64,000 nucleotides of DNA from an uncultured Sinobacteraceae bacterium (GCA_903822975.1 CAIJRD010000009.1:186001-250000), one strand, 5' to 3'. Numbered from the stretch's first letter, positions 1 through 13,160 are shown. A program made the numbers and translations. The notes: generated by a model from the letters alone, not told the origin.

Positions 1-294
1 ACGGCCCAGGACACGGCGCGCCCAGACGCAGATCAGCAATCCGCTTGCGGTGAGTGCGGCGCACACCCAGAACAAGGGCGCCGTCGCCGGAATCAGGCGC
101 CAGTTCAGCCCCAGCACCGGCAGCTCGGGCATCCACAGCAGGATCGATGCGATCGCCAGCGGCACGATATGCAGCAAGCGTGAAATCAGCGGCTCGCGCC
201 AGACGGTCTGCTTGACGTCGCCGGCGCTGATCCACCAGTACAGCGCCCAGATGATCCACAAGGCGAGGAACAGGTATTGGTAGAAGTAATGCAT
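1..294 (-). CDS. Isoprenylcysteine carboxyl methyltransferase-like membrane protein (partial)
   Basis: Reading the minus strand from an ATG at 294 gives an open frame that runs off the window edge (98 codons visible). The peptide begins MHYFYQYLFLALWIIWALYW and has at least two hydrophobic segments, ending in WARRVLGR. That pattern of membrane helices followed by an A-R-R-x-L-G-R motif is typical of the N-terminal half of the ICMT/PEMT family of membrane methyltransferases. In bacteria these methylate lipids or small molecules, and the substrate cannot be read here. The catalytic C-terminal half is outside the window. It lies downstream of, and in the same direction as, the two-component genes, with a 180-base gap. 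Confidence 0.6.
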   Translation of the reverse strand, partial: MHYFYQYLFLALWIIWALYWWISAGDVKQTVWREPLISRLLHIVPLAIASILLWMPELPVLGLNWRLIPATAPLFWVCAALTASGLLICVWARRVLGR

Positions 295-473
295 AAAAGG
301 TCTCGCTGCTGCGCGTTGTGAAAGTCACCGTTGGGAATCAGCCCTGCGGGGTCTGAAAGTCGAGCTGCAAGACATCATTCGAAGTCGCCTTGAAGCGAGC
401 CTTGACGCGACCGCTCTTGTTAAGTCCCGAGGAAACGCTTGAAGCTTGATCGAAGAGAGTCCTGCGGCAACGC

Positions 474-1079
474 TTATAGCCAGCCTTTTTGCCGCGCGAG
501 GCGGTAGGCCTCGATGCGATTGGCCGCACCCAGCTTGCCGATGGCCTCGGACAAATAGTTGCGCACGGTGCCTTGCGACAGGTTGAGCTGCGCGCCGATA
601 TCGCCGGCTGCCGCACCTTCGCCTGCGAGCCGCAACACCTGGCGCTCGCGATCGTTGAGCGGATCGGCTTCGGTCCAGGCTTCCATCGCCAGTTCGGGAT
701 CGATCACGCGGCCGCCGCCGTGCACCTTGCGCAGTGCCGTGGCGAGCTGTTCCGCCGGGGCGTCTTTCAGCAGATAGCCGCAGACGCCGGCATCCAGCGC
801 ACGGCGCAGATAGCCGGAGCGCGCGAAGGTCGTCAGGATCACCACCTTGCAGGGTGCATCGAACCGCTGGATGCGTTGCGCAACTTCGAGTCCGGTGAGC
901 TTCGGCATCTCGATGTCAGAGACGAGAATGTCCGGACGCAAGCGCCGCACCTCGCTGCAGGCGGCCTCGCCATCGGCGACCGAGCCGAGCACTTCGATGT
1001 CGGCTTCGAGGCTCAGCAAGGCGGCGAGGGCGCCGCGCACCATTGCCTGATCTTCGGCCAGCAGAACGCGAATCTTCAT
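474..1079 (-). CDS. NarL/LuxR-family response regulator (DesR-like)
   Basis: Protein of 201 residues with a receiver domain (acidic pair E9/D10, phospho-acceptor Asp55 in VSDIEMPK, conserved Lys near 105 in YLLKDAP). A C-terminal LuxR-type helix-turn-helix follows (LNDRERQVLRL onward, ending GWL). The architecture is that of NarL-family regulators, and the closest named type I recognise is DesR, partner of the DesK membrane-fluidity sensor. Its ATG overlaps the stop of the upstream histidine kinase by four bases, so the two are translationally coupled as one two-component system. The target genes are not evident. The membrane-enzyme gene downstream could be one, but that is inference. Confidence 0.9.
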   Translation of the reverse strand: MKIRVLLAEDQAMVRGALAALLSLEADIEVLGSVADGEAACSEVRRLRPDILVSDIEMPKLTGLEVAQRIQRFDAPCKVVILTTFARSGYLRRALDAGVCGYLLKDAPAEQLATALRKVHGGGRVIDPELAMEAWTEADPLNDRERQVLRLAGEGAAAGDIGAQLNLSQGTVRNYLSEAIGKLGAANRIEAYRLARQKGWL

Positions 1080-2428
1080 ACGGACTTCGTCGCATGCAAG
1101 GGGACCGCGTGCGCAGACAGCGGCGCGGTTTTAAGAGTCGGTAGCGCGTCCAGATCGGCGACGTCTGCAGTCGCAGACGTGCGCGGTAGCCGAATGCTTA
1201 CGCGCGTTCCAGCACCTCGCGGCGAGTCGAGTGTCAGCGTGCCGCCGATCGCACGGACGCGCGCTTGCAGGCCGCTCAAGCCGTTGCCGGCGAGACTCAG
1301 ATCGGCGCCGCCGCGGCCATCGTCGCGCAGGCTCATTTCGATTTCGGCGCCCTGCCGGCGCAACTCGAAGCGCGCCTGGGTTGCACGTGCGTGGCGCTGG
1401 ATATTCGTCGCCATCTCGCGCAGGCACAGCGCCAATGTGGCCTCCACCGGCGGCGACAGTTGCAGAAGTTCGTCGCGCTCGCAACGGAAGCTGACACCGG
1501 CCGATTCCAGCAGCAGCTTGGCCGAAGCGAGTTCGGCCACCAGGCCGCTCGCGCGAAAACCGGTGACCGCGCTGCGCACTTCCGCCAAGGCCTCGCGGGC
1601 AACGCGTTGGACCTCGCGCAATTCCTCGCGCGACTTCTGCGGATCGCGTTCGAACACACGGTCGGCCAGTTCGCTCTTGATCGCGATCAGCGACAAGGTG
1701 TGACCGAGCAGATCGTGCAGGTCGCGGCCGATGCGTTCGCGCTCGGCCATGCCGGCCAGTCGCCGCACTTCGTCGTGCGACAGACGCAGTTCCGCATCAC
1801 GCCGCGCGTTGTGGCGGAAATACAGGTTGAACAGCGAAATGCCGAGACAGGCAAACACGCAGCTGAAGGCGTTGGCGTAATCGACGCCGGCCAGGCGCGC
1901 ATCGACATAGAACGCGCAGATCAGCACGCCGAGCCAGGGCAGCGTGCGGCGTGGCGGTCCGCAGAACATCAGCAGCGAGCCGGCGTAGATCAGATACGAC
2001 CAACTGGCGAAATCGTTCCACAGCAGACTCAGACCGAGCACTGCGATGCCGACCACATTCCAGGGCAAACGCTGCGGCGCACGATAGTAGGCGCGGTAGT
2101 ACAGCACCAGGAACACTACAACACCGGCGTACGACAGCAGCACACCATAGAGGCCGCCGTGCTGCCAGAAGATCGGCGAAGTCAGAATCCAGCTGAGCCA
2201 GATCAGGTTCATTAGCGGAAACCAGGCGACGCCGCTGATGCCGCGGCCATTGCGACCGACATGGCAGGCCAGCGCATCCGGTGACGGCGTCAGCAGTGTC
2301 TTCCATCCGTTCAAACGAGACCAAGCTCCCTGGCGCATGCCCTGATCGATTGAATCCTGCTCTGCGCCGGTGGCGTCGGCAAGCGCGGCGGGCGATGGCC
2401 GCGCGCCGGATCCTGGGATCGTTTGCAT
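1076..2428 (-). CDS. Sensor histidine kinase, DesK-like (HisKA_3)
   Basis: Protein of about 450 residues. Several hydrophobic helices span roughly residues 68-205. A HisKA_3 dimerisation/phosphoacceptor segment follows, with His238 in GRDLHDLLGHT, then a HATPase domain with an N-box (REMATNIQRHA) and G-boxes (DDGRGG, GNGLSGLQARV, GAGTRVSI). This is the layout of DesK-type kinases that sense membrane state. The first 30 residues are low-complexity, and an internal Met at residue 31 is a possible alternative start. It overlaps the response-regulator gene by four bases, and its own start follows the small membrane-protein gene after about 40 bases, so all three may share a transcript. Confidence 0.9.
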   Translation of the reverse strand: MQTIPGSGARPSPAALADATGAEQDSIDQGMRQGAWSRLNGWKTLLTPSPDALACHVGRNGRGISGVAWFPLMNLIWLSWILTSPIFWQHGGLYGVLLSYAGVVVFLVLYYRAYYRAPQRLPWNVVGIAVLGLSLLWNDFASWSYLIYAGSLLMFCGPPRRTLPWLGVLICAFYVDARLAGVDYANAFSCVFACLGISLFNLYFRHNARRDAELRLSHDEVRRLAGMAERERIGRDLHDLLGHTLSLIAIKSELADRVFERDPQKSREELREVQRVAREALAEVRSAVTGFRASGLVAELASAKLLLESAGVSFRCERDELLQLSPPVEATLALCLREMATNIQRHARATQARFELRRQGAEIEMSLRDDGRGGADLSLAGNGLSGLQARVRAIGGTLTLDSPRGAGTRVSIRLPRTSATADVADLDALPTLKTAPLSAHAVPLHATKSV

Positions 2429-2467
2429 GATTGTGGCTTGCTCCGAGGTGCTGAATCGTCTGGCGGC

Positions 2468-2725
2468 TCAGACGCCGATCTGCGCCCAGCGCGTCGGGCG
2501 TTGATGCAGTGGCAAGTCGGATGGCGCGTCGAGCGGCTGCAGATCGCCATCGCCCTGGGTCGCCGCGCTTTGTCCGGCGCGACCATCGAGATCGATGCCG
2601 TTGCCGGGCTGCGGGTGCAGTGCGTGCAACAGCAGCACCGTGGCGACGATGACGACGGCAATCCCCAGGCGCAAGCTCGCAATGCGGATGTAGGCCTGCT
2701 GCTGACGGTGATCGAAGTGATGCAT
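2468..2725 (-). CDS. Small single-span membrane protein of unknown function
   Basis: I chose the ATG at 2725 (peptide MHHFDHRQQQAY...) because a GGGAG ribosome site lies nine bases upstream; the frame extends further but without such a site. The 85-residue product has one hydrophobic helix (IASLRLGIAVVIVATVLLLHAL) near the N-terminus and a polar tail of about 45 residues. I do not recognise a family. It sits just upstream of the DesK-like kinase on the same strand and may be an accessory membrane component of that system. Confidence 0.5.
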   Translation of the reverse strand: MHHFDHRQQQAYIRIASLRLGIAVVIVATVLLLHALHPQPGNGIDLDGRAGQSAATQGDGDLQPLDAPSDLPLHQRPTRWAQIGV

Positions 2726-2953
2726 GGCGGCGCTCCCGTACTGATGAGGGCCCAGCGTACGGCGCACCTTGCCGCTGCGCAGTTCCGATCCGTCAGCGAT
2801 CGTGGATGACGCTTGTCATCCGGGGCGGCACGCAGGATTGCATTGCGGCCACTGCTCGTCGCTCACAGCCAAAAGCTCAAGGGCGCACAGCGCACGGCTC
2901 CGAACTCAAGGGCGCACGGCTCAAAGCGCACCGCACGCAAGTCACGGCTCGCG

Positions 2954-3005
2954 GGTTCAGCTCACCGGTTCAGCTCACAGGTTCAGCTCACAGGTTCAGC
3001 TCACA
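2954..3005. repeat. Tandem array, four 13-bp units
   Basis: Four consecutive copies of a 13-bp unit (GGTTCAGCTCACA, first copy with one change) lie about 80 bases past the stop of dnaE2. Degenerate copies of a related phrase (AAGGGCGCACGGCTC) precede it from about 2880. No protein-coding role is apparent. It is one of several unrelated short arrays found at gene ends in this window. Confidence 0.9.
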
Positions 3006-3084
3006 GGGTAAGGGCTCCTGACTCGCGGGCCGCCCTGCGATGCCGGGTCGGATGCCTGTGCGATCTTCGGATTCGATCGGACGA

Positions 3085-6280
<3,196 letters not shown>

Positions 6281-6297
<17 letters not shown>

Positions 6298-7786
6298 GCA
6301 GGTAGATCTGGCCATCGCGGTGATCGACATAGGCCCAGCCGCGCGCGCCGTGTTCGAGTTCGCAGATGAAGTAATCGCGACGCACGTCGGCGCCGTCCCA
6401 CCAGCCGGATTCGATGCGCTCGATGTCGCCGACGATCGGCGGCGGCCGTTGCAGGCGTTGCGGCTCGCGCAGCAGGAAATTCGGTCGCGCCGGCGGCAAC
6501 CGGGTTTCGGCAGCAGTCGGTTCCTGCACCGCCGCAGCACGCCAGGCGCGTTCCGGCCGATGATCCTCGATGCATTGCGGGTGCCACAGCGCATCGGTGC
6601 CGAGCCGTGCGGCGAGCCGATCGATCACGGCGGCGGCGGCCTCGTCGGTGCGCGCTCGCGCATCGAACAGATCGTGCTGGCTGCTGAGCGGCACGGCGAA
6701 ACGATCGGCAGACAGGCGCAGGCTGCGCGCCGGTGCCGGCATCGTGGCGCTGCCGAGTTTCTCGCGGACCACCCGCAGCATCAGCGCTTCGTCGCGGGTC
6801 GCCGCGCTGAAATGGAATTCGATCGTGGTCGGCGCGTGGTCCACGCCATCGGCGCGCGCATGCGCAAGTTCGATCGCGAACTGCTGCACGCCGGTCGCAC
6901 GCGCACGCAGGTAGCGCACCAGTTCGCCGAGCAGGCGCCGCAACGGAAACGCCAGCCGCTCGCTGTCTTCGATCTCGTCGAGAAAATCGAGCCGGCGCTG
7001 GAAGCGCAGCGGCGGGGAATACCAGCGGCGCGCATCGGCCGCCGCACCGCTCAGGCGGTCGAGGTAGTTCAGCGCTGTGCTACCGATGCGCGTCCCCAAA
7101 TCGGCGCGCGGTAGCGCCAATAGCTCGCGCGTCTGCGACAAGCCGCTGTCGGCAAGCAGTTGCAGGGCCGTCGCCGGTAGCGCCAAGGCTGTCAGCGGCA
7201 GTGCCGCCAGTGCGTCCGGCAACGCGGCGAGAGTCATCACCGGTGCGTGTTGCGCGCGCGCGATCGCGGCAGCGGCCTCCAGTGTGGGTGCTACTCCGAA
7301 GGTAGCAGCGTGATCCAGCGCGACGAACTCCTGTTCGATACGGCGCAGCAGCGCGTCGAGTCCGCCGAACAGTTGCAGGCTGGCACCGATTTCGAGCCAC
7401 AGCGTGAAGCGCGGCAGCGCGTAGTCGTGACTGGCTTCATCGACCCGGAAACTGATGCGGTCGCCGCAACCATAGGCCGCGCAGGCCAGGGTTTCGAGCG
7501 CCTGCAGTTCGCGCTGCGGCTGTCGCTCCAGCGCCAGCAGCTCGGGCCGCCGCACGCGTGCCAGGCCAAGATCGAGACCGGCAGCGAGACTCGGGTCTGC
7601 TGCGCACAACAGCCAGCGGCGGCTGCCCCGCGCGGCGGTGACGACAGCGTTCGGCGGCAGCGGCGACAGCGCTTCCAGCGGCAGCCGCGGCAGATGGGCC
7701 GCGAGCCACAGGCTGCCATTGGTGGCAGGTGCCAAGGCCGACGCGCGCGGTGTGTGCGTCGCGGGCTTGCGCGGGCGTTCGCTCAC
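6281..7786 (-). CDS. imuB: ImuB, catalytically inactive Y-family polymerase-like protein
   Basis: Protein of 501 residues related to Y-family DNA polymerases (little-finger and helix-hairpin-helix regions, for example LADSGLSQTRELLALPRADLG). The N-terminal catalytic acidic motif is lost: where DinB has M-x-D-x-D-x-F, this has LWLAAHLPRLPLEAL. That is diagnostic of ImuB, the adaptor that links DnaE2, ImuA and the beta clamp rather than synthesising DNA. It overlaps imuA by four bases (ATGA) and dnaE2 by 17 bases, so the three are tightly coupled. Confidence 0.93.
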
Positions 7787-8454
7787 GCGACATCCCGCTG
7801 CCCGGCGGCGGCGATGACCCGCAGCGCGACTGGTGCATCGACGAAGAAGCGGGTGCCGCTGCGACCGCCACGCGCCTTGAGGACTTCGACTTCAAGACGC
7901 GCGTCGCGGCGTGCCAGCCGCAGCCGCACGGCAGCGATATTGGCGGAGCCGGCGACGCGCGCCGGCCGATACAGAAGGCCGATGTTGCCGCTGTGTTCGG
8001 CGGCCAGTTGCAGGCGTCGCGCATCGGCTTCGCGCAGATTGCGGGTCCAGGCCAGCACGGCGCCATAGGCGGGCGTGCGCAGCAGTTGCTCGGCCGCCCA
8101 GATCGCGTGCTCGGCGCTGTGTGGTTCCACCACCAGGCTGCGATTCAGGATCAAGCCGGCGCGGGCCAGCGCCGGCGCATACAGCACCTGCGGCGCAGCA
8201 ACGAAGGCGACATGGCGATCGGCCTGCGTCAACCGCACCAAGAGCGGCAGCGCCAGTTGCAGTTCGCCGATGCCGTTGCTTTCGAGCAGCAATTCACTGA
8301 GCGCGCCAAGCGGCCAGCCACCGCCGGGTAGCCGCGCATCGAGGCTGGCGAAACCGCTGGTTTCGGTGGGCGGGCGGGCGCCGTTCGCGCCGCGCCAGAC
8401 GTCGCTGCGGGCGGCGAGCGCGGCTTCCAGCGAAGAGGAGGATGAGGCAGGCAA
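7783..8454 (-). CDS. imuA: ImuA, RecA-like mutasome protein
   Basis: Protein of 223 residues with a RecA/SulA-like fold signature (TSGFASLDARLPGGGWPLGALSELL, then hydrophobic strands VAFVAAP and GAVLAWT). The Walker A motif is degenerate, as is usual for ImuA. The only usable start is a TTG at 8454, because an in-frame TGA lies about 24 bases upstream. This is the first gene of imuA-imuB-dnaE2, and a 24-bp palindrome lies 33 bases upstream of its start. Its known role is to help recruit RecA and ImuB to stalled forks. Confidence 0.9.
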   Translation of the reverse strand: MPASSSSSLEAALAARSDVWRGANGARPPTETSGFASLDARLPGGGWPLGALSELLLESNGIGELQLALPLLVRLTQADRHVAFVAAPQVLYAPALARAGLILNRSLVVEPHSAEHAIWAAEQLLRTPAYGAVLAWTRNLREADARRLQLAAEHSGNIGLLYRPARVAGSANIAAVRLRLARRDARLEVEVLKARGGRSGTRFFVDAPVALRVIAAAGQRDVA

Positions 8455-8486
8455 GAGGCTCGCTCGCGATCAAAACGAATCGGAGG

Positions 8487-8510
8487 ACTAGTGTACATAA
8501 AGACACTAGT
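8487..8510 (-). promoter_or_regulatory. Candidate LexA (SOS) operator of the imu operon
   Basis: A perfect inverted repeat with 8-bp arms, ACTAGTGT and ACACTAGT, separated by 8 bases, lies between imuA and the divergent ilvN. Its core is TAGTGT-N8-ACACTA. The E. coli SOS box is TACTGT-N8-ACAGTA, so spacing and architecture match with one base changed per half-site. imuA-imuB-dnaE2 cassettes are well known to be LexA-controlled. The same core recurs at 55711-55730 in front of an SRAP operon, which strengthens the assignment. Confidence 0.75.
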
Positions 8511-8605
8511 CGCTCAATAATTCGGCGATGGGCGGTCGTTATCCTCGGGCGCAACTTGCGGGACTAGCGCTTTGCGGCTATTTTCGCGCCCCTTGTGAGG
8601 TTTCC

Positions 8606-9106
8606 ATGCGTCACATCATCTCCATTCTGTTGCAAAACGAGGCCGGCGCCCTGGCGCGCGTGGCGGGTATGTTTTCGGCGCGCGGCTACAACATCGAGTC
8701 GCTGACGGTTGCACCGACGCACGACGCGACCGTCTCGCGGCTGACCCTGGTAACGATGGGCAGCGATGCCGTCATCGACCAGATCATCAAGCAGTCGCGC
8801 AAGCTGGTCGACATCGTCGAAATCGCCGACCTGACCGCGGTCGATCACCTGGAAAGCGAGCTGTTGCTGCTGAAAGTGCAGATCGATGCGAAGAACGCGC
8901 GCGCGGTGGTCGACTGCGTGCGGCGTCACCGCGGCACCATCCTCGACGAAACCGGCAACAGCCGCACCGTGCAGCTCACCGGCACCGGCGCGGAAGTCAA
9001 CGCGTTTCTGACCGAGCTGTCGGCGATCGGCCGTGTGCTGGAACTGGTGCGCAGCGGCACCGCCGCGCTGCAGGCCGGCGACGGCGTGCTGGCCACACCG
9101 GCCTGA
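8606..9106 (+). CDS. ilvN: Acetolactate synthase small (regulatory) subunit
   Basis: 166-residue product from the ATG at 8606, preceded by a TGAGG ribosome site (the frame is open further upstream but lacks homology). It starts MRHIISILLQNEAGALARVAGMFSARGYNIESL, a classic ACT domain of IlvH/IlvN, followed by the C-terminal ALS_ss domain (KVQIDAKNARAVVDCVRRHRGTILDET). It confers valine feedback control on the catalytic subunit. Unusually, no large-subunit gene precedes it; the divergent imu operon occupies that side, so the partner must be encoded elsewhere. ilvC follows after 43 bases. Confidence 0.95.
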   Translation: MRHIISILLQNEAGALARVAGMFSARGYNIESLTVAPTHDATVSRLTLVTMGSDAVIDQIIKQSRKLVDIVEIADLTAVDHLESELLLLKVQIDAKNARAVVDCVRRHRGTILDETGNSRTVQLTGTGAEVNAFLTELSAIGRVLELVRSGTAALQAGDGVLATPA

Positions 9107-9119
9107 GCCGCGCCCTTAA

Positions 9120-10172
<1,053 letters not shown>

Positions 10173-10201
10173 TACGCGGTTCTACAATTCGTGTTGCACG
10201 A

Positions 10202-10230
10202 CGGGCGCCTTCTCAGGCGCCCGTTTTTTT
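10202..10230 (+). terminator. Rho-independent terminator of ilvNC
   Basis: A perfect 9-bp stem (CGGGCGCCT / AGGCGCCCG) with a 4-base loop is followed directly by seven T residues, 30 bases after the ilvC stop. Confidence 0.93.
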
Positions 10231-10327
10231 GGCGCCGGTTTTTTTAGCCGCCGCGTTGTACGCTTGAATACGCATTCGGGTGGCCGCTGCTGCGGCGAAC
10301 AGTCCAAAAACTTTCGGGGAACGTGCA

Positions 10328-10741
10328 ATGGCGCAGTACAGGGTCGAGGTGGCGCAGGATTTCAAGCAGCCGGTGGCGGCGACGTTCAAGGCGTTGTCCG
10401 ATCATGACAACCTGAGCAAGGTGTTGGGAGTGCCGGTCAAACGCATCCGCGACGGTGCGCCTGGCGTCAACGGCGTGGGTTCGGTGCGGCGTGTGGGCGG
10501 TCCGTTGGCGATCGAAGAAACCGTGGTCGCACTGGTCGCGAACAAGTCGATCGACTACAAGATCACGCGTGGCGGCGCGCCGCTGCGTAATCACCACGGC
10601 CGGCTCGATTTCAAAGCATTGCCGAATGCGGGCTCGCAGGTGCACTGGCTGATTACTTTCGACGCGCCCCCGCTGATCGGTGCACTCATTGGCGGCGTAC
10701 TCAAGATCGCGATCGGTCGTGGACTCAAGCGGATTGATTGA
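10328..10741 (+). CDS. SRPBCC (START-like) family protein
   Basis: 137-residue protein from an ATG with a GGGGA ribosome site. The sequence begins MAQYRVEVAQDFKQPVAATFKALSDHDNLSKVLG, a typical opening for the polyketide cyclase/dehydrase-like SRPBCC fold that binds hydrophobic ligands in a deep pocket. A short hydrophobic stretch (PPLIGALIGGVLKIAIG) lies near the end. The specific ligand or reaction cannot be read. It sits after the ilvC terminator and before pssA, separated from pssA by a short tandem array. Confidence 0.75.
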   Translation: MAQYRVEVAQDFKQPVAATFKALSDHDNLSKVLGVPVKRIRDGAPGVNGVGSVRRVGGPLAIEETVVALVANKSIDYKITRGGAPLRNHHGRLDFKALPNAGSQVHWLITFDAPPLIGALIGGVLKIAIGRGLKRID

Positions 10742-10766
10742 ATGGGTGCGCGTCGCGTCGCGTCTC

Positions 10767-10850
10767 GGTCGATTGGTCGATTGGTCGATGAGATGCTTGG
10801 TCGGTCGGTCGGTCGGTCGGTCGGCCGGTCGGTCGCTCGCTCGGTCGAGC
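10767..10850. repeat. GGTC-rich tandem array
   Basis: Three 8-bp units (GGTCGATT) are followed, after a short gap, by a run of about ten GGTC tetranucleotides with a few substitutions. The array starts 26 bases past the stop of the SRPBCC gene and ends about 70 bases before pssA. No coding function is apparent. Confidence 0.9.
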
Positions 10851-10922
10851 GCGCGGCGATAACGGTTACGCAGCGGCGCACCGCAACGTAAACTGCGCGC
10901 TGTAAGCCTAGGGTCGAAACGC

Positions 10923-11696
10923 ATGAGCGAAACCAAAACCCCGTTGCGGCCGCGTCGCAAGGGTATTTACCTGCTGCCGAACCTGTTCACGACCGGGACG
11001 CTGTTCGGCGGGTTTTACGCGATCGTGTCGTCGATGGGCGGCCAGTTCAACCAGGCGGCGATCGGCATTCTCGGCGCAATGATCGCCGACGCGCTCGATG
11101 GCCGCATCGCGCGCATGACGCATACCTCGACCGATTTCGGCAAGGAATACGACTCGCTGTGCGACATGGCGGCGTTCGGCATCGCCTCCAGCATCGTCGT
11201 CTATGCCTACAGCCTGCATTTTCTCAGCAACTACCACTGGCTCTACGGCCGTCTCGGTGGCGCAATCGCGCTGACTTACGCGGCTTGCGCGGCGCTGAGG
11301 CTCGCACGCTTCAACGTGCTGGCGGCGATTTCCGGCAGCGACAAGGATTTCTTCGGTCTGCCGAGCCCGGCGGCGGCGGCGGTGGTCGTGTTCTTCGTCT
11401 GGAGCGCATCGGAATGGGGCTACACCGGTGACGAAATGGTCTGGCCAGCGGCGATCCTGACGCTCGGCAGTGGTCTGCTGATGGTCAGCAGCATCCGCTA
11501 CAACAGCTTCAAGAAGATCAACCTGCACATGCGCATGCGCTTCCTGCCGTTCGCGGCGGTGATCGGTGCGCTGTGGCTGGTGTCGATCGATCCGCCGCGC
11601 ATCCTGTTCTTCAGCTTCCTGGCGTATGCGCTGTCGGGTCCGATCCTGTCGCTGTGGCATCGCTACCGCAGGCTGAGGCCGGTGCGCCGCACCTGA
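10923..11696 (+). CDS. pssA: CDP-diacylglycerol-serine O-phosphatidyltransferase
   Basis: 257-residue inner-membrane enzyme that makes phosphatidylserine, precursor of phosphatidylethanolamine. The full CDP-alcohol phosphatidyltransferase signature is present: D56-x2-D59-G60-x2-A63-R64-x8-G73-x3-D77-x3-D81. Multiple hydrophobic helices and the N-terminal GIYLLPNLFTTGTLFGGFYAI segment match the PssA subfamily found beside ilvC in pseudomonads. Start ATG at 10923. A TPR-protein gene follows 17 bases downstream and may be cotranscribed. Confidence 0.95.
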   Translation: MSETKTPLRPRRKGIYLLPNLFTTGTLFGGFYAIVSSMGGQFNQAAIGILGAMIADALDGRIARMTHTSTDFGKEYDSLCDMAAFGIASSIVVYAYSLHFLSNYHWLYGRLGGAIALTYAACAALRLARFNVLAAISGSDKDFFGLPSPAAAAVVVFFVWSASEWGYTGDEMVWPAAILTLGSGLLMVSSIRYNSFKKINLHMRMRFLPFAAVIGALWLVSIDPPRILFFSFLAYALSGPILSLWHRYRRLRPVRRT

Positions 11697-11713
11697 ATCG
11701 AGGCCTCGCCCGC

Positions 11714-12724
11714 ATGAATCGCAAGTGCTGGCGTTTGGGAGTTGTGCCGCTGTGGTGGCTTGCGGCGGCTGTCACGCCAGTCGCGCTCGCCACAGAGGCC
11801 GCAGCGACGACCGCACCGAAGGCGGCACTCGATTGCTTCAATCACGGCGATTACGTCTGCGCGCAGCAGATTCTGGCGGACGCGCAAAAGCGTCAGCCGC
11901 AGAACGCCGAGATCGCGTACTACCTCGGGCGCAGCGCGCACCGGCGCCATGATTGGAAAACGGCCGTGGAGCAGTTGCAGCACGCGGTCGATCTGCAACC
12001 GCGGCAGGCTGAATATCACTTCCGGCTCGGGCTGGCCTTGTCGCGGTTCATCGATACCGTCGGCGTGCTCAGCAAGCCCGGTATCGCCACGCGGATTCGG
12101 GACGCGCTGGTGCAGGCGATTGCCTTGAATCCGGATTTCATCGACGCCCGCGATGCGCTGCTGAAATACGATCTCGCGGCGCCCGGGTTCCTCGGCGGCA
12201 GCCTCGAAGGTGCGCGCGAGCAGGCCGCGGAAATCGCCAAACGCAGTGCCGGAGATGGTCATATTGCGCTGGCCGAAATCGCCGACGACCAGAAGCAGGC
12301 GGCCGTCGCGGTCGACGAATACAAGGCGGCGATCGCCGCCGGTCCTGCTGCGGTTGCCCATGACGCCCGCATTGCACTGAGTCAGTTGTATCAGCGCCAG
12401 CGGCGCTACGACGATTCGATCGAATTGATGCAGCAGGCCTTGCGTCTCGATGCGCAGGATCGCCAGGCGCAGTACGAGTTGGGCAATACCGCCTTGCTGT
12501 GTGGCTGTCGCAGCGAACTGGGCATCGCCGCGGTCAAGGATTATCTGGCGCAGCCGGGCCGCGACGACGATGACGATCCGGCGCCAGCGCAGGCGCATCT
12601 GTTGCTCGGCAGTCTCTACCGGCAGCAGCAGAAACGCGCGGAGGCGCGCGTTGAGTACAGCACGGCCTTGCAGCTCGACGCCCAGCTCGACGAAGCCAGA
12701 CAGGCCTTGCGCACGCTCGACTGA
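11714..12724 (+). CDS. Exported TPR-repeat protein
   Basis: 336-residue product from the ATG at 11714. An N-terminal signal sequence (MNRKCWRLGVVPLWWLAAAVTPVALATEA) suggests export to the periplasm. The rest consists of helical repeats with the TPR pattern, for example NAEIAYYLGRSAHRRHDW, RIALSQLYQRQRRYDDSI and HLLLGSLYRQQQKRAEAR. TPR proteins act as assembly scaffolds, and no enzymatic motif is visible. It begins 17 bases after pssA, so an envelope role linked to that gene is possible but unproven. Confidence 0.8.
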   Translation: MNRKCWRLGVVPLWWLAAAVTPVALATEAAATTAPKAALDCFNHGDYVCAQQILADAQKRQPQNAEIAYYLGRSAHRRHDWKTAVEQLQHAVDLQPRQAEYHFRLGLALSRFIDTVGVLSKPGIATRIRDALVQAIALNPDFIDARDALLKYDLAAPGFLGGSLEGAREQAAEIAKRSAGDGHIALAEIADDQKQAAVAVDEYKAAIAAGPAAVAHDARIALSQLYQRQRRYDDSIELMQQALRLDAQDRQAQYELGNTALLCGCRSELGIAAVKDYLAQPGRDDDDDPAPAQAHLLLGSLYRQQQKRAEARVEYSTALQLDAQLDEARQALRTLD

Positions 12725-12921
12725 GCGCGACGTTTCGTTTGTTGCGCGTGCGGCGGCTCGCGTGCGGCGCAAAGTCCTCGGATAGTTTCGTATCGGCTCG
12801 ATCGCCGTGCGGTACACCTAGGCCTGCCGTTGCTCGGTGTTTCAGCTGAGGCATCGGGCTGCGTGGACGAGCGGCTCGCAGTTTTTGTTCATTGCGCGAA
12901 AGTCTGCGCGGAAGCGGTGTC

Positions 12922-12950
12922 TTGGCAGGCCGGGGCGCATCCTCTATAGT
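12922..12950 (+). promoter_or_regulatory. Sigma-70-type promoter of the leuA leader
   Basis: TTGGCA and TATAGT hexamers are separated by exactly 17 bases. The expected transcription start (about 12957) lies only a few bases before the ATG of the leader peptide at 12960, so the leader would be translated from an almost leaderless transcript. Confidence 0.7.
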
Positions 12951-12959
12951 GGCGCCATC

Positions 12960-13043
12960 ATGTATTCGACCAGCAGCCAGTTGTTTCGCCGCAGTGCCCG
13001 CCAGGGCCGCGTGCTGCTGCTCGCGCTTCGACTTCTGCCGTAA
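12960..13043 (+). CDS. leuL: leuA leader peptide (leucine attenuator)
   Basis: A 27-codon frame begins MYSTSSQLF and ends VLLLALRLLP. Seven leucines occur in total, six of them in the last nine residues, encoded by a mix of CTG, CTC and CTT. It lies directly behind a good promoter and about 180 bases before leuA, the usual arrangement for ribosome-mediated attenuation: leucine shortage stalls ribosomes on the Leu run and alters downstream RNA folding. The stop codon sits in a small hairpin (CTGCC-gtaa-GGCAG). The regulatory role is inference from composition and position. Confidence 0.75.
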   Translation: MYSTSSQLFRRSARQGRVLLLALRLLP

Positions 13044-13160
13044 GGCAGACAACGAACTCGCCCGCACGGGGGCAAAACCGTGACACGTCGGTCAGTCCGA
13101 CACCTTCCAAGTCAAAATCGAAACCCGCATTGCTTTCGTCGGCGAGCCGGCGAGAACAGT

